DNA of 55,986 bases from contig NZ_PDZH01000010.1 of assembly GCF_002735695.1 (NCBI RefSeq), positions 1 to 55,986 of the forward strand. Direction: 5' to 3'. The first letter of the stretch is position 1; each line of letters starts with the position of its first letter. The notes beneath the pieces are model-generated. The model saw only the letters and a list, made by a program, of their open reading frames with translations, ran no database searches and had not been told where the DNA came from. This document shows positions 17,248-27,095 of the stretch, piece by piece. A program made the position numbers and the translations under genes. The DNA is from Chitinimonas sp. BJB300. Its GTDB lineage: Bacteria > Pseudomonadota > Gammaproteobacteria > Burkholderiales > Chitinimonadaceae.

Positions 17248-18357
17248 TTACTTGTCGAGCAAAATGCGCAGGGTGCGGCGCAAGGGTTCGGCCGCGCCCC
17301 ACAAGAGCTGGTCACCACAGACAAAGGCCGACACATATTCCGGACCCATGTTCAGCTTGCGGACACGGCCCACGGCGATATCGAGTTTGCCCGTCACAGC
17401 AGTCGGTGTCAGTTCCTTGACCGTAATCGCACGGTCATTCGGCACGAACTTCACCCACTGGTTGGTGCCTTTGATCAACCTTTCGATTTCGGCCAATGGC
17501 AAGTCCTTGTTCAGCTTCAAGGTCAACGCGAGGCTGTGGCAGCGCATAGCGCCGATGCGCACACACAGACCATCCACCGGAATGGCTTTGGTATTACCCA
17601 GGATCTTGTTAACTTCAGCCTGGCCCTTCCATTCTTCCTTGGACTGGCCGTTATCGAGCTGCTTGTCGATCCACGGAATCAGGCTGCCGGCCAACGGTGC
17701 GCCGAAGTGTTCGGTTGGGAGCTTGTCATCCCGCATGGTCTCGGCTACACGGCGGTCGATTTCGAGAATCGCCGAAGCGGGGTCGGCCAGTAGGTGGGCA
17801 ACCGAACCATTCAGCTGGCCCATCTGTGTCAGCAGTTCGCGCATATGCTGCGCCCCGCCACCCGATGCCGCTTGGTACGTCATCGACGACGCCCATTCAA
17901 CCAGGCCAGCTTTGAACAAACCGCCCACACCCATCAACAGGATGGAATTGGTGCAATTGCCACCGATGAAATCCTTACCACCCTTGGCAATCGAAGCTTT
18001 GATGCCATCGAGGTTGACTGGGTCGAGCACGATGACGGCGTTGTCTTCCATGCGCAGCGTAGATGCCGCGTCAATCCAGTACCCGTTCCAGCCGGCAGCG
18101 AGCAGTTGTGGGTGGACTTCGGTGGTGTAGTCACCGCCCTGGCAGGTAATGATGATATCCATAGCCTTCAGCTCGACGATGGATTTGGCATCCTTCAGCA
18201 CCGATACGCCGCGTCCCACGTCGGGGCCATGGCCACCGACATTCGAGGTGGTGAAGAAAACCGGGTCAATATGGGCGAAGTCATTCTCTTCGCGCATACG
18301 CTGCATCAGCACCGAGCCAACCATGCCACGCCAACCAACCAAACCAACTTTCAACAT
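17248..18357 (-). CDS. asd: Aspartate-semialdehyde dehydrogenase
   Basis: 369 residues, typical of the gamma/beta-proteobacterial long Asd. The NADP-binding start is [20 protein letters not shown]. The catalytic Cys135 lies in [10 protein letters not shown], and the second conserved block is [16 protein letters not shown] with the catalytic His. It converts aspartyl phosphate to aspartate semialdehyde, the branch point for lysine/diaminopimelate, threonine and methionine. It has an AGGAAG ribosome site and lies downstream of leuB and a broken GNAT in the same direction, in the leuC-leuD-leuB-asd order familiar from betaproteobacteria. Confidence 0.97.
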   Translation of the reverse strand: MLKVGLVGWRGMVGSVLMQRMREENDFAHIDPVFFTTSNVGGHGPDVGRGVSVLKDAKSIVELKAMDIIITCQGGDYTTEVHPQLLAAGWNGYWIDAASTLRMEDNAVIVLDPVNLDGIKASIAKGGKDFIGGNCTNSILLMGVGGLFKAGLVEWASSMTYQAASGGGAQHMRELLTQMGQLNGSVAHLLADPASAILEIDRRVAETMRDDKLPTEHFGAPLAGSLIPWIDKQLDNGQSKEEWKGQAEVNKILGNTKAIPVDGLCVRIGAMRCHSLALTLKLNKDLPLAEIERLIKGTNQWVKFVPNDRAITVKELTPTAVTGKLDIAVGRVRKLNMGPEYVSAFVCGDQLLWGAAEPLRRTLRILLDK

Positions 18358-18384
18358 GATGTGTTCTTCCTAAATAAATAAAAC

Positions 18385-18642
18385 TTACTGCTGAAGAAGG
18401 CACGGGTTAAGTCGTGCCATCAGGCGTACATCCTGATAACAACCATCCCGAAACGCGAAACCGCGCTGGATGCCTTCCTCTTCAAATCCAAACTTCTGGT
18501 ACAAACGATACGCTGCCTTTTTGTCAACGAATACACCCAATTCAATGCGCAGCACAGCCAACCAACGATCTGCCGCAATACGGGCAAAAGCTTCCGCATC
18601 CGCCGGTACTGCACTACGTAATCTCAGCGTATCCTCCGCCAT
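18385..18642 (-). pseudogene. GNAT acetyltransferase lacking its acetyl-CoA motif
   Basis: 85 residues. The first ~22 look like a GNAT start (LRLRSAVPADAEAFARI). They jump directly to a GNAT C-terminus (VLRIELGVFVDKKAAYRLYQ, then KFGFEEEG and AFRDGCYQDVRLMARL). The central ~75-85 residues, including the motif A loop that binds acetyl-CoA, are absent, so it cannot be an active acetyltransferase. The frame is preserved, so a short protein may still be made. Its ATG overlaps the leuB stop (TAATG). It looks like an internal deletion of a gene that sat between leuB and asd. Confidence 0.75.
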
Positions 18643-19706
18643 TAAAGTACCGCAACAACCGCATCGCCCATGACCGAACAACTGACCTTTTCGGTGCCTT
18701 GCTCGTAAATGTCGGCGGTACGATAGCCTTTGCGAAGCACTGTCTGCACCGCGCCTTCGATACGCTTCGCCAAGTCCTCTCGCGCAAAGGTGTAGCGCAT
18801 CATCATGGCCAGCGACAGTATGGTTGCCAACGGGTTGGCCAAGTTCTTGCCGGCGATATCGGGTGCCGAGCCATGGCAGGGCTCGTACAACCCTTTGTTA
18901 TGGGCATCAAGCGACGCACTGGGCAGCATGCCGATCGAACCGGACAACATGGAGGCTTCGTCGCTGAGGATATCGCCAAAGATATTCCCGGTGACAATAA
19001 CGTCGAACTGCTTGGGGTTGCGCACCAGCTGCATGGCAGCGTTATCGACATACATATGGCTCAACGCCACCTCGGGGTATTGCTTGGCAACGTCGGTGAC
19101 GATTTCCTTCCAGAACTCGGTGCATTCCAACACATTAGCCTTATCAACCGAGCAAAGCTTTTTGTTACGCTTCATTGCGATATCGAATGCCACCTTGGCG
19201 ATACGGCGGATCTCCGACTCGCTATAGCGCATGGTGTTGAAGCCCTCACGTTCGCCTTCGGCGTTAACATGGATGCCGCGTGGTTGGCCGAAATAGATAT
19301 CCCCTGTCAGCTCCCGAACAATCATGATATCGAGCCCCGAGACAACCTCGGGCTTCAATGTGGAAGCACCGGCGAGTTCCGGGTAAAGGATGGCGGGGCG
19401 CAGGTTGCCAAAGAGCCCTAAGTCCTTACGGATCGCCAACAAGCCGCGCTCGGGACGCTTTTCCCTCGGCAAGGCATCGTATTGAGGCCCGCCAACGGCG
19501 CCAAGCAAAATAGCATCGACAGCACGCACCGCATCGCGCGTGACAGCAGGGTAAGGATCGCCATACTGGTCATAGGCCGCGCCACCCAGCGGCACGGTTG
19601 TGGTTTCCACCGGTAAGCCTTCGGTTTTCAATTTATCGAGCACACGCCCGGCTTGTGCAACGATTTCCGGGCCGATACCGTCACCGGGGAGAATGGCAAT
19701 CTTCAT
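18642..19706 (-). CDS. leuB: 3-Isopropylmalate dehydrogenase
   Basis: 354 residues, normal length. It starts [19 protein letters not shown]. The substrate-binding Arg residues are in [28 protein letters not shown] follows, and the metal-binding aspartates lie in [20 protein letters not shown] and [11 protein letters not shown]. It catalyses oxidative decarboxylation of 3-isopropylmalate in leucine synthesis. The ATG overlaps the stop of a short upstream ORF by four bases (ATGA), which implies translational coupling to that ORF. Confidence 0.97.
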   Translation of the reverse strand: MKIAILPGDGIGPEIVAQAGRVLDKLKTEGLPVETTTVPLGGAAYDQYGDPYPAVTRDAVRAVDAILLGAVGGPQYDALPREKRPERGLLAIRKDLGLFGNLRPAILYPELAGASTLKPEVVSGLDIMIVRELTGDIYFGQPRGIHVNAEGEREGFNTMRYSESEIRRIAKVAFDIAMKRNKKLCSVDKANVLECTEFWKEIVTDVAKQYPEVALSHMYVDNAAMQLVRNPKQFDVIVTGNIFGDILSDEASMLSGSIGMLPSASLDAHNKGLYEPCHGSAPDIAGKNLANPLATILSLAMMMRYTFAREDLAKRIEGAVQTVLRKGYRTADIYEQGTEKVSCSVMGDAVVAVL

Positions 19707-19801
19707 GCGTAATCCTTCTCTATATATCTTTGGCTGCGCTGTATTAGCCAGGGCAACCCGATCATAATCGTCAATGTCAGTACCACCAAGGTGGGCAGCA
19801 T
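19703..19801 (-). CDS. Short membrane ORF overlapping the leuB start
   Basis: From an ATG at 19801 this encodes about 32 residues: one hydrophobic segment ([19 protein letters not shown]) followed by a charged tail, [12 protein letters not shown]. The stop overlaps the leuB ATG (ATGA). The same frame is open further upstream to 19918, where it runs into the type A repeat at 19854-19995. In the neighbouring frame the interval next to the repeat reads [17 protein letters not shown], also membrane-like. I infer either a real small leader protein coupled to leuB or the C-terminal scrap of a larger membrane protein cut by the repeat. I do not recognise the family. Confidence 0.45.
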   Translation of the reverse strand: MLPTLVVLTLTIMIGLPWLIQRSQRYIEKDYA

Positions 19802-19853
19802 CCAGTCAGGATGGCCTGACCCGCCAGCAGCGCATAGGCCACTGGCTTGCCTA

Positions 19854-19995
19854 AGAACCTGTCTAAAGTCTACTGTGCGTCGGCAATATGGCGTTGAAAA
19901 CACCCTCGGAATGCTCATTTACCATTTGTAAACTCCGCTTCCTCGGCTGTTTCCGCCTTCTCTTGCCTTAGCTCACAAGACTTTAGACAGGTTCT
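19854..19995 (-). repeat. Dispersed 142-bp repeat, type A, copy 2
   Basis: Full-length inverted copy: AGAACCTGTCTAAAGTCTA at one end and AGACTTTAGACAGGTTCT at the other, giving a near-perfect 18-bp terminal inverted repeat. CTAA lies at both outer edges. It sits between the MoaF-like gene and the leuB-coupled ORF and separates leuB from the rest of the leu genes. Confidence 0.85.
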
Positions 19996-20165
19996 AACAA
20001 TCAGATGCTCAATTTGCACACGAGATATTGATTGCTGTCTATAGCTTTTCGACGTGCTTATCAAAAGTAAGCAACACGCTCCGATTTAGAACAACTCGTT
20101 AAACTACTGACTTGGCGCACTTTCAATGGCAACGACAAAAAGCCATCTTTTCATAAACCAAAATA

Positions 20166-20597
20166 TTATTCTTCCGTTTCAATGTGCTGGATAATCCCTC
20201 CATCAAAAACAGCCGATTGCGTCGGTGTTCCATAAAGACGTACACCCGACGAATAAATAATTCTTTTATTCAAGTCGATATAGAGCGTCATAAAATCCGG
20301 ATGGTCTTTCTGATCCCACTGAACGAGATAAACATTTTCTTCAATCTGCCTGGAGTTATAAGGGATGTCTTTATCCGACCGCCCTTTCCCCGCGCCGGCC
20401 ACCCATTCATAGCTCATTAATCCATTATCAAATGTGACATGTGCCGCATCCCCGGTCTGGTACTGATAATACAAGCCGGTACCATCAAGAAGGTGGGTGG
20501 CATCACCAAACTTATAAGGAGGTTGTGCGAAAACATTTGATGATATTAATACAGCCGCCAAACCCACCCATAATGAAACGCGACCAATTGACTTCAT
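20166..20597 (-). CDS. Exported MoaF-like small beta-barrel protein
   Basis: 143 residues with a clear signal peptide (hydrophobic stretch to ...SSNVFA, cleavage near residue 25). The mature part is rich in beta-strand patterns, with YKFGDATHLLDGTGLYYQYQ, THVTFDNGL-like turns and the end block MTLYIDLNKRIIYSSGVRLY. These resemble the MoaF/lipocalin-like domain (…V.F...dg, ...vyfVqW, vtlyiDl.~~~vy). It was found first in an aryl-acid and molybdenum-linked context, and its ligand is generally unknown. A strong AAGGAG ribosome site precedes the ATG. It is a single gene between the EcsC-like gene and a repeat. Confidence 0.6.
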   Translation of the reverse strand: MKSIGRVSLWVGLAAVLISSNVFAQPPYKFGDATHLLDGTGLYYQYQTGDAAHVTFDNGLMSYEWVAGAGKGRSDKDIPYNSRQIEENVYLVQWDQKDHPDFMTLYIDLNKRIIYSSGVRLYGTPTQSAVFDGGIIQHIETEE

Positions 20598-20719
20598 GAT
20601 CTACTCCTTTGCAAGGTTAGGTTGTCCAGGCTGCATTAATCAATCCAAGATTGGCTTACTGAAACACACTGCAAATATCCACCGAGTCCTCTGATGATTA
20701 AATGAGAAACGCCACTTGA

Positions 20720-21247
20720 TTATTTTGGTTCAGCTTTACGTCTAATACGGGTTACTTTGGCATCTATAGTCGCTAAGTCTTTAGCTTGCTCAGTATGCGC
20801 AAGCGCAACCCGATAACAATCATCTATATGGTTATCGCCAAGACGGGCCACCATCCGGTAACTCAGTGTGGCGGCGACAGCTTGCCCCGCCAGCGGCACA
20901 AAGCGGATCACCGTTTTACCCAGCATCCGGGTACCCAACTTGCGTAAGACCAGACTCAACAACTGCCGGCTGATCAATCGCCCAATGAAGTCACTGCCCA
21001 CCCGCCCCGCAAGCAACAACAGATACTGGCGGCTGGCGGGGTCCAGTTCTGCCAGCTGGGTATGCGAAAGGCCAAAGCGGGCGCTGATGGTTTCGAGCAA
21101 CTCAGAAAAGACCATGACATCGGTCAGCATATCCATACCCGGCACCGGAATAATCGCCGCCCCGGCCGACAGCCGTGCCCGTTTACGCACCAGCGCCTGA
21201 CAATCGATACGTATCTGTTCCAATTCGCTCTGAGTACTAGCCAGCAT
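20720..21247 (-). CDS. EcsC-like protein
   Basis: 175 residues from the ATG at 21247, preferred because GGAG lies 8 nt before it; an ATG 21 bases further upstream is also in frame. It resembles EcsC-type/DUF697-like proteins: a helical segment, a small-residue loop (RLSAGAAIIPVPGMDMLTDV), then ARFGLSH and a second amphipathic half (GKTVIRFVPLAGQAVAATLSY). EcsC proteins are membrane-associated and of unknown mechanism. The start overlaps the stop of the upstream membrane gene by 11 bp, so the two form a coupled pair downstream of leuD. Confidence 0.65.
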   Translation of the reverse strand: MLASTQSELEQIRIDCQALVRKRARLSAGAAIIPVPGMDMLTDVMVFSELLETISARFGLSHTQLAELDPASRQYLLLLAGRVGSDFIGRLISRQLLSLVLRKLGTRMLGKTVIRFVPLAGQAVAATLSYRMVARLGDNHIDDCYRVALAHTEQAKDLATIDAKVTRIRRKAEPK

Positions 21248-21569
21248 CGCAATTTCTCCGTGGGTCACGCGTCAATCTATCCACCAGCAGCTTTTCACAG
21301 CATTTGAATCCCACCCAACAGGCCAGCGCAACGTAGCTGAGCACCAGCAATTCAAGCAACTGTCTGAGCGCGCCCTCCTGCGCTACCTGCCAGCCGTATT
21401 CCAGAAAGAGGTCCAGATTGGCTTGCAGCAACATAATCAGGTTCAACGAACAGATACCAAAGCCAAGAAAGCACACCCCCATCAAACCAAACGTCAACCA
21501 GGCATGCTGCCGTAGTCGACTGAGCACCTGCACAGGCAGCCGGGCGATAAAGGTAAGCCATCCGTGCAT
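21237..21569 (-). CDS. Small two-span membrane protein
   Basis: 110 residues with two strong hydrophobic segments (LTFGLMGVCFLGFGICSLNL at ~25-50 and LLELLVLSYVALACWVGFKC at ~72-95), a basic N-terminus and a basic C-terminal tail. No known motif was recognised. It begins 10 bp after the leuD stop and overlaps the EcsC-like gene. A joint membrane function with the EcsC-like protein is likely; a role in leucine synthesis is not supported. Confidence 0.6.
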   Translation of the reverse strand: MHGWLTFIARLPVQVLSRLRQHAWLTFGLMGVCFLGFGICSLNLIMLLQANLDLFLEYGWQVAQEGALRQLLELLVLSYVALACWVGFKCCEKLLVDRLTRDPRRNCDAG

Positions 21570-21579
21570 AGCGGCGCAA

Positions 21580-22218
21580 TCAGGCGTACAGCCAGGGCTG
21601 TTCGATACGGCGTTGGGCTTCGAAGGCTTTAATTTTGTCTGCGTGATTCAGCGTCAGACCAATTTCATCGAGACCATTGAACAGGCAGTGCTTACGATGA
21701 CCCGTAATATCAAAACCAAAGCTTACGCTAGCGGGCGTGGTGACAGTTTGCGCCGCAAGATCAATCGTCAGCCGATATCCCTCATTTGCCTGGGCTTCCT
21801 GAAACAGCTGCTCAACGGTTTCGGCAGGCAGCACAATCGGCAGCACACCATTCTTGTAGCAATTGTTGAAGAAGATATCGGCGAACGACGGCGCGATGAC
21901 GGCGCGGAAACCGTAGTCCTCCAGCGCCCAGGGTGCATGCTCCCGCGAGCTGCCGCAGCCGAAATTTTCCCGCGCCAACAGTATCTGGGCACCCTTGTAA
22001 CGTGGAAAGTTCAACACGAATTCCGGGTTGAGCTGCCGCTTGCTGTTATCCATGCCGGGTTCGCCATGGTCCAGATAGCGCCATTCATCGAACAGATTGG
22101 GGCCAAAGCCCGACCGCTTGATCGACTTGAGAAACTGCTTGGGAATGATGGCGTCGGTATCAACATTGGCCCGGTCCAACGGGCATACCACGCCGTTCAA
22201 AGTAGTGAATGCTTGCAT
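21580..22218 (-). CDS. leuD: 3-Isopropylmalate dehydratase small subunit
   Basis: 212 residues from the ATG at 22218, giving the normal N-terminus [20 protein letters not shown]. Landmarks are [39 protein letters not shown] (the swivel-domain GSSRE loop) and [13 protein letters not shown]. With LeuC it forms the [4Fe-4S] isomerase that converts 2- to 3-isopropylmalate. The longer frame to 22248 has no better support. An entericidin relic lies just upstream, where some betaproteobacteria have an intact entericidin gene. Confidence 0.96.
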   Translation of the reverse strand: MQAFTTLNGVVCPLDRANVDTDAIIPKQFLKSIKRSGFGPNLFDEWRYLDHGEPGMDNSKRQLNPEFVLNFPRYKGAQILLARENFGCGSSREHAPWALEDYGFRAVIAPSFADIFFNNCYKNGVLPIVLPAETVEQLFQEAQANEGYRLTIDLAAQTVTTPASVSFGFDITGHRKHCLFNGLDEIGLTLNHADKIKAFEAQRRIEQPWLYA

Positions 22219-22244
22219 GCTTGTCTCTCTATACCCGCCGGCAA

Positions 22245-22358
22245 TCAACTGCCAGCATTATCGGCAGCGCGTTCATGACTTCGCCACCCGCTTTGATATC
22301 CTTGCCCATGCCCTGCAATGTCTTGCAGGCAGTGAGCTGAGAGCGTCAATTGTTTCAA
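22245..22358 (-). pseudogene. Entericidin-type lipoprotein relic between leuC and leuD
   Basis: On the minus strand, GGAGCGG precedes a TTG at 22358 that starts (M)KQLTLSA, the beginning of a lipoprotein signal. After a frameshift and loss of part of the hydrophobic core come the lipobox and mature part, LTACKTLQGMGKDIKAGGEV, which closely match entericidin A/B lipoproteins. A second frameshift leads to the family's usual end RAADNAGS and a stop at 22245-22247. Intact entericidins are ~40-45 residues with a ~20-residue signal. The relic cannot make a correct lipoprotein. Confidence 0.75.
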
Positions 22359-22393
22359 TTGATCCGCTCCCAGGTTTCGTTATAAAGCCGAAT

Positions 22394-23800
22394 TCAGGCA
22401 AACGTACGCACGTCGACAAAGTGGCCAGCGATAGCCGCCGCGGCCGCCATTTCGGGGCTTACCAAATGCGTACGCCCACCCTGCCCCTGCCGGCCTTCAA
22501 AATTTCGGTTCGAGGTCGAAGCACAGCGCTCACCCGGCTCAAGCCTGTCGGCGTTCATCGCCAAGCACATCGAACAACCTGGCTCACGCCACTCGAAGCC
22601 GGCATCGATGAATACCTTGTCCAGCCCTTCGGCCTCCGCCTGCTGCTTGACGAGTCCAGAACCCGGCACGACCAGCACCGCCTTCACATTGGTAGCTTTC
22701 TTATGGCCCCTGGTAATAGCGGCTGCCGCGCGGAGGTCTTCAATACGACTATTGGTACACGAACCAATAAATACTTTATCGACTGCAATTTCGTTTATGG
22801 GCGTATTGGCTACCAACCCCATATAGTTTAGCGCACGCTCCATACCTGTCTTACGGGTGGGGTCCAACTCAGCCGCAGGGTCAGGCACGCGATCATCAAT
22901 GGTGACCACCATCTCGGGCGAGGTACCCCAAGTCACCTGCGGGGCGATACTCGCGGCATCCAGTTCAACAACAGCGTCAAACCGGGCCCCATCATCTGAA
23001 ACCAGAGTGCGCCAATAAGTCACGGCTTGGTCCCAGTGTACAGCCTTGGGGGCAAACGGGCGGCCGTGCAGATAATCAATCGTATTTTGGTCTACAGCCA
23101 CCATCCCGGCGCGCGCACCCGCTTCGATCGCCATATTACATATCGTCATCCGGCCTTCCATACTGAGGCTACGAATCGCCGAGCCGCCAAACTCAATCGC
23201 GTAACCCGTCCCACCGGCAGTACCAATCTTGCCGATGATAGCCAGCGCGACATCCTTGGCGGTAATGCCATGACCCAACTTACCTTCTACCCTGACCAGC
23301 ATGGCTTTGGACTTTTTGGCGACCAACGTCTGAGTAGCCAGGACATGTTCCACTTCCGATGTGCCGATCCCATGCGCCAGACAGGCAAAAGCCCCATGAG
23401 TGGAAGTGTGACTGTCACCGCAAACCACTGTCATGCCCGGCAGCGTTGCGCCTTGCTCAGGGCCAACCACATGGACGATGCCCTGGCCTTTGTCCTTAAA
23501 GGGAAAATACGCCAACGCCCCGACTTCACGGATATTGGCGTCTAGCGTTTCCACCTGTTGACGTGAGATTGGGTCTTGGATGCCTTGGTCCCAATGGTCC
23601 GTCGGGGTGTTGTGGTCTGCCGTCGCCACAATGGAAGAGATGCGCCAAGGCTTGCGCCCTGCCAGTTTCAGTCCTTCAAATGCCTGCGGACTGGTGACTT
23701 CATGGACCAGATGACGGTCAATATACAGTAGCGCGGTACCATCGGCTTCTTCGTGTACCACATGGCTCTGCCAGAGCTTGTCATAGAGGGTCTGCGCCAT
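22394..23800 (-). CDS. leuC: 3-Isopropylmalate dehydratase large subunit
   Basis: 468 residues, normal length. The aconitase-type Fe-S ligands are in [17 protein letters not shown] and [11 protein letters not shown]. Other landmarks are [20 protein letters not shown] and [16 protein letters not shown] near the start. It starts with a GGAG ribosome site. It provides the catalytic [4Fe-4S] half of isopropylmalate isomerase with LeuD. It is first in the minus-strand leu block; the 94 bp upstream contain a short hairpin (GCGTGCC/GGCACGC-like) but no recognisable leader peptide. Confidence 0.97.
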   Translation of the reverse strand: MAQTLYDKLWQSHVVHEEADGTALLYIDRHLVHEVTSPQAFEGLKLAGRKPWRISSIVATADHNTPTDHWDQGIQDPISRQQVETLDANIREVGALAYFPFKDKGQGIVHVVGPEQGATLPGMTVVCGDSHTSTHGAFACLAHGIGTSEVEHVLATQTLVAKKSKAMLVRVEGKLGHGITAKDVALAIIGKIGTAGGTGYAIEFGGSAIRSLSMEGRMTICNMAIEAGARAGMVAVDQNTIDYLHGRPFAPKAVHWDQAVTYWRTLVSDDGARFDAVVELDAASIAPQVTWGTSPEMVVTIDDRVPDPAAELDPTRKTGMERALNYMGLVANTPINEIAVDKVFIGSCTNSRIEDLRAAAAITRGHKKATNVKAVLVVPGSGLVKQQAEAEGLDKVFIDAGFEWREPGCSMCLAMNADRLEPGERCASTSNRNFEGRQGQGGRTHLVSPEMAAAAAIAGHFVDVRTFA

Positions 23801-23894
23801 TGTTTACTCCACAGCCAATTAGTTGCGTTCGGGGAGATCGAACTTATCACGTGCTCAGGCACGCTAGCAACCGATGGCGGGAGCCGATCCGGCT

Positions 23895-24467
23895 TTACTG
23901 GCGGCCGGTTAATTGGGGCCAGGCCATGCGCAGGTAATAGCCCATCGACCAGAGTGTCAGCACGGCGGCAATCAAGAGGCAAAGCGAGCCCAGCAACTGC
24001 ATGTTGACGCCGGGAATAACGTTTTCATGGAACAGCAGCACGGTAATCGCCACCATCTGCGCTGCCGTTTTCACCTTGCCGACAAACGATACCGCCACGC
24101 TCTTGCTGTTCCCCAGTTGCGCCATCCATTCACGTAATGCAGAAATGGTGATCTCGCGACCAATGATGATCGCTGCGAGCCATGCTTCTGCCCGGCCCAG
24201 TTGCACCAGCAGGATCAGCGCAGCCGCCACCATCAGCTTGTCGGCCACCGGGTCGAGAAAGGCGCCGAAAGCGGATAGCTGGTTCCATTTGCGAGCCAGA
24301 TAGCCATCAAACCAATCGGTAATGCCCGCAAGCATGAATAAAATCGCGCCGACCATGTTCTTGGTCGCCGGCAGCAGCCAACTATCGGGAAAGTAGTAAA
24401 TACCGAGAATGAGCGGAATCGTCATGATTCTCGCCCAGGTAAGCAGATTGGGAAGGTTAAAGGGCAT
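23895..24467 (-). CDS. pgsA: CDP-diacylglycerol-glycerol-3-phosphate phosphatidyltransferase
   Basis: 190 residues from the ATG at 24467 (MPFNLPNLLTWARI). The CDP-alcohol phosphatidyltransferase motif DG-x2-AR-x8-G-x3-D-x3-D is complete in DWFDGYLARKWN followed by GAFLDPVADKLM. About five hydrophobic segments are present. It makes phosphatidylglycerophosphate at the inner membrane. An upstream extension to 24530 lacks family residues. It follows uvrC on the same strand with 92 bp between, as often seen in proteobacteria. Confidence 0.93.
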   Translation of the reverse strand: MPFNLPNLLTWARIMTIPLILGIYYFPDSWLLPATKNMVGAILFMLAGITDWFDGYLARKWNQLSAFGAFLDPVADKLMVAAALILLVQLGRAEAWLAAIIIGREITISALREWMAQLGNSKSVAVSFVGKVKTAAQMVAITVLLFHENVIPGVNMQLLGSLCLLIAAVLTLWSMGYYLRMAWPQLTGRQ

Positions 24468-24559
24468 GTCGCCAGTCAAAAGGAGTTGGGGTCTTCCAGT
24501 TGCAGCCTGTTTAAATGTAAACGGCACCACGTCCTGGCAAGATTGCTGGATGCACAGCC

Positions 24560-26368
24560 TCAGTGTAATGCTTGATAGATTTTTTCAGCCAGCGTTTGGT
24601 TGATACCCTCTACTTGGCAAAGGTCTTCCACGCTCGCTGCCTTAACACCTTGCAGGCCACCAAAACGGCTTAGCAGCTTTTGCCTGCGCTTGGCGCCAAT
24701 ACCTTCGATTTCTTCCAGGCTCGACGCCACCCTTGCTTTACCACGTCTGGCACGATGGCCGGTGATGGCAAAACGGTGGGCTTCGTCGCGGATGGTCTGA
24801 ACCAGATGCAAGGCGGCTGAATCGCGCGGCAATTGTAGCGTCTGGTTCCGCGAAGGAACAATCAACTGTTCCAGCCCTGGCTTGCGCGACTCACCCTTTG
24901 CCACCCCAACCAAGAGCGCACCCTGCAACCCTACCTCTTCAATGACCTCCACCGCCACGCCAATCTGGCCTTTACCGCCATCGATCAAAATCACATCCGG
25001 GACCATACCTTCACCCTGGGCAATCTTGCCATAGCGACGGGTCAGCACCTGACGCATGGCAGCATAGTCATCGCCTGCCGTTATCCCGGCAATATTGTAA
25101 TGCCGATATTCCTTGGGCTGCATACCCAGCCTGTCATAAACCACACAGGACGCCACTGTCGCCTCTCCCATTGTGTGGCTGATATCAAAGCATTCAATGC
25201 GTTGAGCTGTATCTGGCAGTTGCAGCGCTACTTGCAGCGCCTCTATCCGACCCAGCTGGGTTGATTCCGACAACAACCGCTGCTGAATGGCGAGCACGGC
25301 ATTTTTCAACGCCATTTCAAGCCACACCCGTCGTTCTGTTATGGGATTGGACACAATGGAGATCTTGCGGCCGGCTTGGGCACTGAGCAGTTCGTCCAAG
25401 GTCACGTTATCACTGCTGCTATTGCAAACAATGACCGGCGGAATATTGCGGTCCAGATAGTGCTGCACCAGAAAGGCTTCCAATGCCCCTTGGGCATCGT
25501 AACCTTCGCCATGCGCAGGGAAGAGCGACTTGTCGCCAACGTGACGCCCACCACGGATCATGACCAGATTGACACAGACCAAGCCATTCTCAACCACACA
25601 GGCGACGATATCGGCATCGGTTTCACTGGCGTTGCTGGAGACAAACTGCTTCTCCTGAACCTTAGCCAGGGCATGTATCTGGTCGCGATAGGCCGCAGCC
25701 TCTTCGAATTGCCAACTGGCGGCAGCAATACGCATCTTGGCGTCCAGATCGGTCAACAAGTCATTAGCCTTGCCTTGCAGGAACTGCGTGGCGTTGAGTA
25801 CATCCTGCTGATATTGCTCGGCAGGAATCTGCTCGACACAGGGACCACTACAGCGTTTGATCTGGAACAACAGGCAAGGTCGGGTACGGTGTTCAAATAC
25901 CGAATCTTCACAAGTCCGCAACTTGAATACCCGCTGCAATAACTGAATGCTTTCCCGTGCCGCATAGCCATTGGGGAAGGGGCCAAAATACTGATTCTGT
26001 TTATCCAATGCGCCCCGGTAGTACGCAAGACGGGGGTAGCGATGGCCGCTGAGCATCAAATAGGGGTAGCTCTTGTCATCGCGAAACAGGATGTTGTAAC
26101 GCGGCGCCAGCGCTTTGATCAGGTTGTTTTCCAGAATCAACGCTTCCGCTTCCGAGCGCACCACTGTGGTCTGAATATCCGCCACTTGGCCCAGCATCAA
26201 TTTGATGCGGGGTGATTGGTCATTCTTCTGGAAGTAACTGGATACCCGCCGCTTGAGGTCGATCGCCTTACCCACATAAAGCACATCCTCCTTGGTGGAG
26301 AGGAAGCGGTACACGCCCGGCAGATTGGGCAGGTTGGCTAGGATAGGCTTGGGGTCAAATACAGGCAT
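24560..26368 (-). CDS. uvrC: Excinuclease ABC subunit C
   Basis: 602 residues, normal length. The N-terminal GIY-YIG nuclease begins [20 protein letters not shown] and includes the [15 protein letters not shown] block. A Cys-rich region follows ([30 protein letters not shown]), then a UVR motif near 205-235 and the RNase H-like half ([29 protein letters not shown]). C-terminal helix-hairpin-helix repeats include [18 protein letters not shown] and [13 protein letters not shown]. It makes both incisions in nucleotide excision repair, and mfd for the same pathway is also in the window. Confidence 0.97.
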   Translation of the reverse strand: MPVFDPKPILANLPNLPGVYRFLSTKEDVLYVGKAIDLKRRVSSYFQKNDQSPRIKLMLGQVADIQTTVVRSEAEALILENNLIKALAPRYNILFRDDKSYPYLMLSGHRYPRLAYYRGALDKQNQYFGPFPNGYAARESIQLLQRVFKLRTCEDSVFEHRTRPCLLFQIKRCSGPCVEQIPAEQYQQDVLNATQFLQGKANDLLTDLDAKMRIAAASWQFEEAAAYRDQIHALAKVQEKQFVSSNASETDADIVACVVENGLVCVNLVMIRGGRHVGDKSLFPAHGEGYDAQGALEAFLVQHYLDRNIPPVIVCNSSSDNVTLDELLSAQAGRKISIVSNPITERRVWLEMALKNAVLAIQQRLLSESTQLGRIEALQVALQLPDTAQRIECFDISHTMGEATVASCVVYDRLGMQPKEYRHYNIAGITAGDDYAAMRQVLTRRYGKIAQGEGMVPDVILIDGGKGQIGVAVEVIEEVGLQGALLVGVAKGESRKPGLEQLIVPSRNQTLQLPRDSAALHLVQTIRDEAHRFAITGHRARRGKARVASSLEEIEGIGAKRRQKLLSRFGGLQGVKAASVEDLCQVEGINQTLAEKIYQALH

Positions 26369-26397
26369 GGGGCCATTTTAACGGGAAGAAACTGCTT

Positions 26398-26539
26398 AGT
26401 ACCTGCCTAAAGTCTCGCGAGCTAAGGCAAGATAAGGCGAAAACAGCCGAGGAAGCGGAGTTTACAAAGGGTAAATGAGCATTTCGAGGGTGTTTTCAAC
26501 GCCATATTGCCGACGCGCAGCAGACATTAGACAGGTTCT
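26398..26539 (+). repeat. Dispersed 142-bp repeat, type A, copy 3
   Basis: Full length but slightly diverged at the left end (AGTACCTGCCTAAAGTCTC); the right end is AGACATTAGACAGGTTCT. The internal core matches copies 1 and 6 almost exactly. It lies between ftsB and uvrC, 30 bp upstream of the uvrC start, so it occupies part of the uvrC promoter region. Confidence 0.85.
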
Positions 26540-26641
26540 TACACCCTTAATCCACCCGCCTATCTGCGAAACAAAATAACGAACGACTACAAGCAAAGCG
26601 GCAAATAACTACCCGCCAAGTCTCCACACTGCCATTTAGGC

Positions 26642-27052
26642 TCAAGGGTCTATTGGTTCTGGCGGCGGGGGCTCGGTGGGATTTGGCTGGGTGTCATCAC
26701 TCAGCGGGGCTGAGGGTATGGCGTCAGGCGCAGGTTGCTCGGGCGGCGCTACCGGTGGTTTAGGCGCAATCGACGACGGTTTCGGGTCCAGAATCTGGAA
26801 AAAGACCTCATCCTGCCGAACCATGCCAAGCTCGTTGCGCGCCCTTTCTTCAATGGCATCCGTACCTGTTTTTAGATCTCGCACTTCAGCTTCCAGCGCG
26901 TTGTTGCGTGCTTCCAACTTTTGATTCTGCTTTTTTTGCTCGCCGAGTTGATTTTCGATCTGCCATACCTTCAACCAGCTGCCCTTGCCTATCCAGAGCG
27001 GCCACTGAAGCAATACAACACAGGTAGCGAGAATGAGGGCAAGAAGACGCAT
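26642..27052 (-). CDS. ftsB: Cell division protein FtsB
   Basis: 136 residues from the ATG at 27052 ([20 protein letters not shown]). There is one N-terminal transmembrane segment, a coiled coil at ~30-75 ([20 protein letters not shown]) and the FtsB block [17 protein letters not shown] with DEVFFQIL. The tail from ~95 on is an unusual Pro/Ala/Glu-rich extension of about 40 residues; FtsB is usually 90-105 residues. It joins FtsL and FtsQ in the divisome. It sits directly downstream of eno, as in most proteobacteria. Confidence 0.92.
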   Translation of the reverse strand: MRLLALILATCVVLLQWPLWIGKGSWLKVWQIENQLGEQKKQNQKLEARNNALEAEVRDLKTGTDAIEERARNELGMVRQDEVFFQILDPKPSSIAPKPPVAPPEQPAPDAIPSAPLSDDTQPNPTEPPPPEPIDP

Positions 27053-27095
27053 GGGCGCGATTGTAGGTGGGATCAGACCAAACGGGCAAAAGAAT

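Noticed and set aside
23801-23894. Leucine leader peptide/attenuator upstream of leuC
   Set aside because: No short ORF with a run of Leu codons and no terminator hairpin with a T-run; only a small stem was seen.
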